The notes below the pieces were generated by a model, which made no database searches, had not been told where the DNA came from, and saw only the letters and a list, made by a program, of their open reading frames with translations. A stretch of 64,000 bases of DNA from Bacillota bacterium. GTDB taxonomy: Bacteria > Bacillota > Clostridia > Acetivibrionales > DSM-1351. The stretch lies in NCBI GenBank assembly GCA_023444055.1, contig JAEZRV010000063.1, positions 1 through 64,000 of the forward strand. Reading direction: 5' to 3'. A program made the position numbers and the translations under genes. This document shows positions 44,569 through 51,735 of the stretch, piece after piece (the stretch's first letter is position 1; the number at the start of each line of letters is the position of its first letter).

Positions 44569-44814
44569 ATGCACAAATATGAGAATAAGAGCAAAAATGA
44601 AAAATATCAAGAAATTATTGAAAAAGCATGGAAAGATGAGGCTTTCAAGCAGGAACTCATCAAAAATGCCAATAAGGCTTTGAAGAGTGTGGGTGTAGAT
44701 ATTCCCAAAGGGGTTAAAGTAAAGGCAGTTGAAGAATCAGATACTCTGGTATATCTTGTAATACCACAAAAGCCAGAGCTATCTGAGGACGGTGACAAAG
44801 TCGGTATATGGTAG
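44569..44814 (+). CDS. NHLP (nitrile hydratase-like leader) peptide, putative RiPP precursor
   Basis: An 81-residue acidic protein. YQEIIEKAWKDEAFKQELIK, ALKSVGVDIPKGVKVKAVEE and YLVIPQKP follow the nitrile-hydratase alpha-like leader found on many ribosomal natural-product precursors. After the leader-like end (PQKP) only 12 residues remain, ELSEDGDKVGIW, ending in the protein's C-terminal Trp, with no Gly-Gly-type cleavage motif. The ATG at 44569 has an excellent ribosome site. It is followed 67 bases later by the DUF917 gene. No PqqD, YcaO or lanthionine synthase gene is nearby. It is either a precursor with a very short core or a stand-alone NHLP protein. Confidence 0.75.
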   Translation: MHKYENKSKNEKYQEIIEKAWKDEAFKQELIKNANKALKSVGVDIPKGVKVKAVEESDTLVYLVIPQKPELSEDGDKVGIW

Positions 44815-44881
44815 TTTCTTAAAACAACATGTATAACATTTGACACAGTTTCTCGATTCTATATACATATCGGAGGTTTTA

Positions 44882-46027
44882 ATGGGAGAAGACGAAAAAT
44901 ACTTTGATAAGCAGGACATGTATGATATTTTGGAAGGTTCACTGCTTTTAGGCTGTGGAGGTGGTGGAGATAGAGGCTTCAGCAAGTTTCTACTAGAGCA
45001 ATGCATCCTTACAATGGCATCTAGTGTTAAATATATTGAACCTAAAGATATTGAACTTGAATACTCAGCAGTATTTGGCCTAATGGGCTTTCCGAAACAA
45101 TCACAGGACATGTTATTACAAAACTGCAACTTTATAGATAGTTTAAAAAATGGAATTAAAAATGCATATGCAGCAATGAAAGAAGCGGTAGGTACATCTG
45201 AGATAAGTCCAATATCTGTTGAAACGGGCTCCTTCAGTATTTTGACATCTATCTTGCTTTCTTTGTGCTGTGGAGTTCCTTTGGTTGATGGTGACTATGC
45301 AGGACGTTCTTATCCTATGTTGGACATGAGTACTATTGCAGCTGCAGGAGTAGACCCTTCACCTTTGGTGATTACATCAGCTTGCTCTAATTTGCAAATC
45401 AGGGTATCAAACGATGGAAATGTAGAAGACATTGAATCATTATGCAGAAATATTATTTGTAACAATGCCTTTATAGTTTCAGCAGGCCCAAATGAGCAGG
45501 CATTCGGTGGAATTGTCTCATTATTCCCGGCACAAACCGATACGATTGGAGATACTATAATAGCTAATACAATCACGAATTGCAGGGATATAGGTCGTAC
45601 ACTGAGAGAAAATAGTACAGACACAGTTGGGGCGATTATTAATAAGTATAATGGGTACAAGATTTTTCAAGGTAGGATCACAAAAATTGAACAAAGTATA
45701 ATATCCGGATATTGCAGAGGAATGGTAACCATTGAAAATGATGTGGATACGGTATATGTTGAGTTTTTGAATGAAAATTTCCTTGTTTGGTTAAAAAATA
45801 AAGGCGTTATTGCAATGGCGCCAGATTTGATTTGCTATATTGATCAATCGGGAAAACCATTTAGTAATAATGATATAAAGGTAAATCAGGATATTAATAT
45901 AATCGGGTTTAAAGCAAATCCAAAGCTGCTTGAATCAGGTGTTTTAAACAGATACGAAAATGCTATTGAAAAGTATTTTGGGTACTTTGGAGGCTATACA
46001 CCCATTGATAAATTATTTCAAATATAA
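44882..46027 (+). CDS. DUF917 family protein
   Basis: A 381-residue cytosolic protein. EGSLLLGCGGGGD near 22, PLVDGDYAGRSYPMLDMSTIAAAG near 131 and an all-beta C-terminal half (GYKIFQGRITKIEQ onward) match DUF917/S-methyl-thiohydantoin desulfurase-like proteins, which usually lie with hydantoinase genes. The start at 44882 follows CGGAGG; an in-frame ATG at 44840 has no ribosome site. It is probably co-transcribed with the NHLP gene. Its role here is unknown. A thiohydantoin or hydantoin made on a peptide would be a speculative link. Confidence 0.8.
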   Translation: MGEDEKYFDKQDMYDILEGSLLLGCGGGGDRGFSKFLLEQCILTMASSVKYIEPKDIELEYSAVFGLMGFPKQSQDMLLQNCNFIDSLKNGIKNAYAAMKEAVGTSEISPISVETGSFSILTSILLSLCCGVPLVDGDYAGRSYPMLDMSTIAAAGVDPSPLVITSACSNLQIRVSNDGNVEDIESLCRNIICNNAFIVSAGPNEQAFGGIVSLFPAQTDTIGDTIIANTITNCRDIGRTLRENSTDTVGAIINKYNGYKIFQGRITKIEQSIISGYCRGMVTIENDVDTVYVEFLNENFLVWLKNKGVIAMAPDLICYIDQSGKPFSNNDIKVNQDINIIGFKANPKLLESGVLNRYENAIEKYFGYFGGYTPIDKLFQI

Positions 46028-46069
46028 CGAGGCAAGAAAATGTCCCCCACTTCTATAAGTGGCGTTATA
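46023..46069. repeat. Short palindromic repeat in the convergent gap
   Basis: The ends TATAACG and CGTTATA are perfect inverted repeats, with an inner hairpin CCACTT/AAGTGG. It includes the stop codon of the DUF917 gene. It shares AACGAGGC and GGCGTTATA ends with the larger elements at 20474 and 38393; partial ends also occur at 35409-35420 and 41665-41675. It may act as a terminator for both converging genes. Confidence 0.6.
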
Positions 46070-46085
46070 AAATCCAAAATAACAT

Positions 46086-46982
46086 TTATAAAAACTTTGA
46101 TAGTACCCTTATCACGCTAGATGTAGTAATAGTTCCCATGTAGTCGGTATAGTATTCCCCCTGTGAAGAAATCCAGGGTTTTTGACATGCAGGGTCAGTA
46201 ACTCGGAGTGATGGACTTCCATTCCAAGCACCTGAGTTTTCTTGCATATCAAATAAACTTTGAAAAGCTTTATCATAAGGATAGGTGTTTTGTTTCAAAA
46301 TATTAAGTATTCCTAATGCCCATGCAAAATCAAAGCAAGAATATATATTGATTTTCATATTTTGAGCAATTAAGAAGATGGGAACATCAAGTCTATCATA
46401 AAGCTCCAGCATATAATAGGTTCCATATAGGTTGTTACGCCACCAGTAAGTAGGCCATGAGCCATCATGTAAGCGAATACTGTCGCAATAGCTTAGTAGT
46501 TCAGGTTTAATAGACTGGAGCCTGTCATTATCTAAAGCAAGACTAGCGGCTGCTGTTACATCTGGATGAGGTTTGCCCCAATTTGTTTTATTACAGTATG
46601 TGCTGAATCCACCGTTATGATCATAATGCTGCATTAGGCACTCTTCATCCTCTGAACGCACCTCAATGTTCAATTCACGAAAAAGGCGGATTACATGAGC
46701 TGTAGTATCTGCATCAACACCTGTATTCCTATTATATCCCCAGCCGGCTTTATAAGTTTGGAATTCTTTTAAAAATTGGGCTGCATGGCAGGCAGACGAT
46801 ATACCTTTTTCATTATTTGTCATTCTGGATGCATAGATCATACCTAATGCTGTATAAGCTGTAACCCACTGATCAGATGCACCCACAGGCAAACAATAAT
46901 CAGTCCATGAGCCATCACTATTTTGAATATCAATTAAATAATCTATTGCACGTTCTATCATCTGTTCGATTAAACTCAACAT
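46086..46982 (-). CDS. Half-size class II terpene-cyclase-like protein (squalene-hopene cyclase repeats)
   Basis: A 298-residue alpha/alpha-barrel protein with prenyltransferase/squalene-oxidase repeats. QW-like motifs are IQNSDGSWTDY near 18 and RLHDGSWPTYWWRNNLYGTYYMLEL near 170. GWGYNRNTGVDADTTAHVIRL near 81 carries a DADTT that matches the acid motif DxDD/DxDTT of class II cyclases. Full cyclases are usually 500-650 residues, so only one barrel seems present. It lacks a signal peptide. The start is 5 bases after the prenyltransferase gene stop, so the two are coupled. It probably protonates a prenyl chain or a prenylated product. The substrate is unknown. Confidence 0.65.
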   Translation of the reverse strand: MLSLIEQMIERAIDYLIDIQNSDGSWTDYCLPVGASDQWVTAYTALGMIYASRMTNNEKGISSACHAAQFLKEFQTYKAGWGYNRNTGVDADTTAHVIRLFRELNIEVRSEDEECLMQHYDHNGGFSTYCNKTNWGKPHPDVTAAASLALDNDRLQSIKPELLSYCDSIRLHDGSWPTYWWRNNLYGTYYMLELYDRLDVPIFLIAQNMKINIYSCFDFAWALGILNILKQNTYPYDKAFQSLFDMQENSGAWNGSPSLRVTDPACQKPWISSQGEYYTDYMGTITTSSVIRVLSKFL

Positions 46983-46987
46983 GATAT

Positions 46988-48013
46988 TTAGTCTCTACCT
47001 TTCAAATAAATATTTAGGCGAGGTTCTCCTTTATAGTTAACTCCAATACCTATAAAAGAAATTGCAAGGTTATTTTCGTTCATTAATGAACCAATTGGTA
47101 CATACTGCAAGCCTAACGCTTGACTGCAATTATAAATAGCTTCTTCTGCTTCTTTTTGTTTAAATAATAAATGATTTTCTGAGATATCTAATTTTATGTC
47201 AATAATTCTACCATTCTCAGGATGTATACCTATATTATAAAATATGCTTTCATGAGATAAACCTATGTCTCTGAGGAGTATTTGAAAGCATTTTGATGTA
47301 CCTAGTAAAGCTACTTGCGGAAATAAGTTTCCTAAAAAGCCTTCTGGAAAAATCTTTAGAGCCCTTATGTATAATTTTAATTTGCTTTTTGTCATGTCAT
47401 AGCCTTCAATACCTACACTGGAAAGCCAACTGTAAGGTCGGAAAGCTTCAACCACCTTGATTGCAGCCGTGTTTCTTAATTTTTCAGAAAACCATTCGAT
47501 GGCTTTGTCCCATGCTGGATCTATTTCATTTCCTGACGTATCTATGTACATAGCTATACCCTTTTCACTGACAGAAGCAGCAAGCCAAAAAACTCCATAA
47601 GTGAAATTTTTAATCTCAATTTCATCTTTTGGCCCGAAGATAGAAAGCATATCTTCAATCATAGTCTTTAATCCAGTTGCGTTTGATCTGAAAACGGTCT
47701 TCCATAATGCGTTTTTTGCGCGACCATATCTGTTGAAATAATTTGGGTCATCACTTGCAGGATCGGCAATAAGTCTGCATTTGTGAGCATCTCGGCTCAA
47801 TGTTATGCATAATTGCAGAGGTGCTTGGTCTGCATTTAGACCTGAACATCCTTGCTTATTATCATGTAAAACATTCGGAAGATCAAGAAGTTCTTCTGCT
47901 AAAGCTTCAACCTCTTCAAGCAATATGTTATCTACATGTGCATAAGCTTGTGTAAGCTGCATTGCACGTTTTAAACGGACTGAGAATTCATCTTGATAAC
48001 CTTCGATTTGCAT
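46988..48013 (-). CDS. Probable ABBA/PT-barrel aromatic prenyltransferase
   Basis: A 341-residue soluble protein. LNADQAPLQLCITLSRDAHKC followed by RLIADPASD, and the C-terminal strands LAISFIGIGVNYKGEPRLNIYLKG, resemble the alternating strand pattern and basic residues (Lys/Arg on strands, PRLNxYLK end) of PT-barrel prenyltransferases acting on indoles, phenols or peptides. No DDxxD motif is present, as expected for that fold. The adjacent isoprenyl synthase and terpene cyclase support a prenyl substrate. The identification is by remembered pattern and needs a profile search. Confidence 0.5.
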   Translation of the reverse strand: MQIEGYQDEFSVRLKRAMQLTQAYAHVDNILLEEVEALAEELLDLPNVLHDNKQGCSGLNADQAPLQLCITLSRDAHKCRLIADPASDDPNYFNRYGRAKNALWKTVFRSNATGLKTMIEDMLSIFGPKDEIEIKNFTYGVFWLAASVSEKGIAMYIDTSGNEIDPAWDKAIEWFSEKLRNTAAIKVVEAFRPYSWLSSVGIEGYDMTKSKLKLYIRALKIFPEGFLGNLFPQVALLGTSKCFQILLRDIGLSHESIFYNIGIHPENGRIIDIKLDISENHLLFKQKEAEEAIYNCSQALGLQYVPIGSLMNENNLAISFIGIGVNYKGEPRLNIYLKGRD

Positions 48014-48145
48014 AGTAATACCTCTCTGTTTTCAACTTTTAGAAACAAAAATCAGGGATAAACTTTCATTGTTTAGTAGTCGCTTACCCCCGATAAATTT
48101 ACCCTAACTCCTTCTTGAGTTTGGTTTTTGTCGTTCATTGATTTG

Positions 48146-48811
48146 TCATGATGATGGAGGCCATATAAATGACCATTTACCTTGTTTTCCAGGGGTGCCT
48201 GGTTTTCCATTATTTCCAGGATTACCGCTCTGCCCTTGGTTTCCACCATTTTTACCGCCCATACCGCCGCTTCCTCCAACTCCTCCTATTCCACCGACTC
48301 CACCATCGGCAGCCTTTGTTGATATGACAAAATTCTTTTGCATATTTACAGGGGTATAGATAGTTAATGAAGGTCCATTGCCGCCAGAGCCACCGTCGCC
48401 TCCATTACCTCCAATTCCACCTACGCCTCCATTACCACCTTTACCGGTATCACTTGAGGGTGTAGTAGAAATGTTTTTACCATCCCCTCCGTTGCCACCG
48501 TTACCGCCGGCTCCACCATTTCCGCCAGTGCCGCCAGTGCCGCCGCAAATTTTTATACTTACAAGGCCCTCAAGCTGTGCGGCATATATAGTTGCATCAG
48601 CAGCACTAGCTCCATTACCTCCTAAAGCACCGTTTATCCCTGCGCCTCCGGAGCCGCCATCAGTTGCTGGTATAGGAGTTGCTTTACCGTTCCAATCTTT
48701 TTGTTCGCTATAATCAGTACCACGTGAGCCATTAGCGCCTGTAGAACCACTTTGCCCATTGTTACCATTAACAGCAGTATATATAATGATAGGATCATTG
48801 GTATTATCCAT
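48146..48811 (-). CDS. Glycine-rich GGN-repeat protein 2
   Basis: A 221-residue protein dominated by GG-N/GG-X triplets. Three strand-like islands interrupt them: IIIYTAVNG near 8, SAADATIYAAQLEGLVSIKI near 69 and GPSLTIYTPVNMQKNFVIS near 149. The last 30 residues are collagen-like (GNPGNNGKPGTPGKQGKW) and end KWSFIWPPSS. No signal peptide or membrane segment is visible. It is a clear paralogue of 49043-49678. Such triplets can form polyglycine-II helix bundles. Its position between the unknown 175-residue gene and the prenyltransferase suggests a structural or substrate role. The function is unknown. Confidence 0.75.
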   Translation of the reverse strand: MDNTNDPIIIYTAVNGNNGQSGSTGANGSRGTDYSEQKDWNGKATPIPATDGGSGGAGINGALGGNGASAADATIYAAQLEGLVSIKICGGTGGTGGNGGAGGNGGNGGDGKNISTTPSSDTGKGGNGGVGGIGGNGGDGGSGGNGPSLTIYTPVNMQKNFVISTKAADGGVGGIGGVGGSGGMGGKNGGNQGQSGNPGNNGKPGTPGKQGKWSFIWPPSS

Positions 48812-49042
48812 TCTTATCCTGCCTTTCTTAATAGCAGCATATCTATTTTTATAAATAGACTGCTAGAAAATATAATTTAAAAAAATACTAGAAAATATAG
48901 CAATAATAGAAGTAAACTCAAGATATGTCCAAGCTATATTTTCTTTACGACTCAATAATAAAGAGCAGACACGTATCATATCGCTCTTTATTATTAGTTG
49001 AGTTGCATACAAACAAAATAAAAACTACCGAGTGAAGACTTT
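48812..49042. other. Gap between the two glycine-rich genes, with terminator
   Basis: ACTCAATAATAAAGAGC and GCTCTTTATTATTAGTTGAGT (48950-49003) form a long stem just downstream of the minus-strand gene ending at 49043. It probably terminates or attenuates that transcript before the second glycine-rich gene. Confidence 0.6.
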
Positions 49043-49678
49043 TTATGATTGTACTGGAGGCCATGCAAACGTCCATTTGCCCTGTCTACCCGGATTACCT
49101 ACTTGACCGTTAGCCCCTGGAGTTCCATTATTGCCTACGTTGCCGCCGCTACCACTGCCAGCTGCTCCAGCTTTGCCGCCTATACCACCTACACCACCAA
49201 CTCCACCACTTGCAGGATTTGCAGAAATAACAAAATTCGCCTGGTATTCAGCAGGAGTGTAAATAGTCAAAGATGGACCATTACCGCCATCTCCACCTTT
49301 GCCTCCGTTGCCTCCTGCACCGCCGTTACCACCGCTTCCAGCCGATGAACCATCGCTCTGGTCTCCGCCGTTTCCACCGTTTCCGCCGTTGCCACCATTC
49401 CCGCCATTTCCACCCAAGCCTCCAAGAATAGAAATAGCTACTAGACCATCCAAAGTCCCTGCATAGATTGTGGCATCAGCAGCACTTGAGCCATTTCCTC
49501 CTGCAGCGCCATCTATTCCTTTTCCACCAGCACCACCATCTGATGCTGGGTATCGTGAGGTTGAACCTTTCCAGTCTGTTTCTGAATGCCCATTTGCTCC
49601 GTTATTTCCATTTGAACCTACTCCGCCATTCTGGCCATTTTGTCCATTTGGAGCGGTATACCTAATTAAATCCTCCAT
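49043..49678 (-). CDS. Glycine-rich GGN-repeat protein 1
   Basis: A 211-residue paralogue of 48146-48811 with the same plan: LIRYTAPNG, then SAADATIYAGTLDGLVAISI, long GGN blocks, GPSLTIYTPAEYQANFVIS, further GG repeats, a collagen-like tail (GTPGANGQVGNPGRQGKW) and the end KWTFAWPPVQS. The strand islands and the GKW-F-WPP end are more conserved between the copies than the repeats, which suggests they are functional. There is a strong GGGAGG ribosome site. No secretion signal is seen. Confidence 0.75.
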   Translation of the reverse strand: MEDLIRYTAPNGQNGQNGGVGSNGNNGANGHSETDWKGSTSRYPASDGGAGGKGIDGAAGGNGSSAADATIYAGTLDGLVAISILGGLGGNGGNGGNGGNGGNGGDQSDGSSAGSGGNGGAGGNGGKGGDGGNGPSLTIYTPAEYQANFVISANPASGGVGGVGGIGGKAGAAGSGSGGNVGNNGTPGANGQVGNPGRQGKWTFAWPPVQS

Positions 49679-49745
49679 AATTATAACCTCCCTGCAGATA
49701 CCTGCATAATTTAAAATTTAAGTTACTTCTTGACGAATCACCGAG

Positions 49746-50273
49746 TTATTTTGTTTTTGCATTAACTAACTTGTTTACAGATATCCCTAACACACCATAA
49801 CAAGTAATCTTACCGTTATCAGTGAAAGTAAGTGTATCAGCTACCAACTGCTTTGGGTCACCTGGTGCTATAATCATTTCACTTGAGATGGTATAATTAA
49901 TAGCCTCAGCAACATGCACAGTAACAGGGCAAATTACTTTTTCAATTTGACCTTTCAAATGTTGCAACTGTTCACTATTACCATATATATATGCATTTGC
50001 AGCAGTATGTACATTTTCAGAAGTAACTTCCGTTATTGTTGCTGCAAGGTTCATATTGATGGATTCTTTAAGAACACCTTTTGCAAAATGATTATTACAG
50101 TTACCAATGTGGCGTTTGATCTCATCCAGATCGTTAAGCTCAATGGTTTTAACTTTAAATGGAGCGCTAGTATCACTCCATACAGTAGGTTGGTCAATAA
50201 CAGTTGTGTCTTTCTTTAAATCGTTAATTCCGAACATTTCTAGCTTAGCCTTCACTACGTCGTCAGCTTTCAT
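49746..50273 (-). CDS. Unknown 175-residue protein of the terpene/NHLP locus
   Basis: Real gene judging by its AGGAGG ribosome site, its length and its place in the run. The N-terminus is helical and acidic (KADDVVKAKLEMFGINDLKK). The remainder alternates strands and short helices, with a middle Cys-His pair (GNCNNHF) and a C-terminal TFTDNGKITCYGVLGISVNKL. No signal peptide or known motif is seen. It follows the isoprenyl synthase by 272 bases and precedes the glycine-rich genes by 67, so it probably belongs to the same pathway. Confidence 0.6.
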   Translation of the reverse strand: MKADDVVKAKLEMFGINDLKKDTTVIDQPTVWSDTSAPFKVKTIELNDLDEIKRHIGNCNNHFAKGVLKESINMNLAATITEVTSENVHTAANAYIYGNSEQLQHLKGQIEKVICPVTVHVAEAINYTISSEMIIAPGDPKQLVADTLTFTDNGKITCYGVLGISVNKLVNAKTK

Positions 50274-50545
50274 AATAAACCTCCTAAAAAAATTAAATTT
50301 TATAGATTCATAGTAAACCCTAAATCATATCTACCGTTGCTTACTGGAATCTTTCATGAATAATTTTACTATTATATCTATTTTTTGAATTTGTTTTTAG
50401 ATGAGATGCACAAAAAAATAGATGAAAGATATAAATTTGATATTGAATGAATAATTCAATCCATATCAAATGTATAAATTCATCTATTTATAAGAACTAA
50501 GCAGGGAAGGATATCTGATATATTAGCATATTATGTAATGTAACA

Positions 50546-51502
50546 CTATCTGGCTTGGTTTAGTAAATCAATGAACCCACCCTGCAGTTTATTACTTTTT
50601 TTCTCAGATATATTATGGTGGAAGCTTTTTAATTGATTATAAAGACTTATATGGTATGCCTCAAGGTATGGATAGCGATGTGATGTTGTATTCACAATAA
50701 ACTCATAGTTCTCTTCGGCAACCTTCAGGATTTTATCCAAAACATCTCCAAAGAAAAGAGCATCTCTTACATGAGAACTATTAATAGAGTATAACTCACG
50801 AATATTACAGTATTCCATAACCAGTGATAAGAAATAAGTGCAGTTCCCTTGAAGGATATCTTCTTTCCAGTCTGATAAATCATCCATCATTTGAAACGTT
50901 ATAACTAGATGATCAACTGTCGATGACAGCTCTTGTATGAATTCAGGCTTTTCACTTAGGATGCATGCAGCAGCGGTAATGATTTTAAGTGGAGCAGCTT
51001 TCTGAGCCACAAGAATGAGGTCTTCTTTTGAATATATCCTACTCTGGTTCATATGCTCCCTTTGTTCCCATGTAACACTATTAGCCCATTGCGTGAAATA
51101 GCAGTTAAAATATTCCCAAAAGCTTGATTCTGAAGAAAAAAGTGCGCGATATTGCTCCAAGAAGTCAAGGAGGAACAAATTACCCAAGGGAAGCCTATCT
51201 CCTTTGTAATCGCCTGGAACTGTATCCATCACTGAATCCTGCACCAAAAAATAGAATAGCGCAGGAATGAACCCCCTTGATATCCGAGCGCAAGCTTCAT
51301 TATTCAAATTTAATGGTTTCTTTATCCAATAGGGTAAAAGAAAGCTTAAATGGTTCTTATTAAAATTAGTATCAAGTATATTATACGCGGATAAGAATTT
51401 TGCAGTATCCTCCTTGAAATAGTCTGGGTAATTTAAAATACTTTCTTCAAGAGATAACATAAGTATTTTAAGTTCAGCGTCAAAGTCATGTAAAAAATCC
51501 AT
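50546..51502 (-). CDS. Class I isoprenyl-synthase-like enzyme
   Basis: A 318-residue all-helical protein of the trans-isoprenyl diphosphate synthase fold. The second Asp-rich motif is complete (TFQMMDDLSDWKEDILQGN near 215). The first appears as YFLVQDSVMDTVPGDYKGDRLPLGN near 85, with DSVMD in place of DDxxD, so one Asp is lost. The enzyme may make a prenyl diphosphate or act as a class I terpene synthase/head-group transferase. The ATG at 51502 lies 8 bases after AAAGGTGG; a GTG at 51514 overlaps that site. It is the first gene of the minus-strand run and divergent from the histidine kinase. Confidence 0.7.
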   Translation of the reverse strand: MDFLHDFDAELKILMLSLEESILNYPDYFKEDTAKFLSAYNILDTNFNKNHLSFLLPYWIKKPLNLNNEACARISRGFIPALFYFLVQDSVMDTVPGDYKGDRLPLGNLFLLDFLEQYRALFSSESSFWEYFNCYFTQWANSVTWEQREHMNQSRIYSKEDLILVAQKAAPLKIITAAACILSEKPEFIQELSSTVDHLVITFQMMDDLSDWKEDILQGNCTYFLSLVMEYCNIRELYSINSSHVRDALFFGDVLDKILKVAEENYEFIVNTTSHRYPYLEAYHISLYNQLKSFHHNISEKKSNKLQGGFIDLLNQAR

Positions 51503-51735
51503 AAGTACATCCACCTTTGGTTAATATGGTAAAAAATTCTTGATTATTATATAATTTTAGCATAACATGTATATTAATAGAAGATGTACTATAAATATAG
51601 CAAAATCATTTGCAGTCTTGCTCGGAGCCATTACTATTCAAGCAAGTATTTTGGAAGCAATCCCATTAATATAGCGAGTACTAAATAAATTCTCATATGG
51701 GAAAGTTGAGTTAATAATTTAACAGGAGTAAAAAA

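Noticed and set aside
44569..44814. True nitrile hydratase alpha subunit
   Set aside because: It is only 81 residues with no CxxCSC metal motif. It matches just the leader-like N-terminal module.
48138..48713. Proline-rich ORFs on the plus strand across the glycine-rich gene
   Set aside because: They are the antisense of GGN repeats, which read as proline-rich in the opposite strand, and lack ribosome sites.
48146..49678. CRISPR-like or satellite repeat array
   Set aside because: The repetitiveness comes from Gly-Gly-Asn codons in two translated paralogues. There are no constant repeats with unique spacers.
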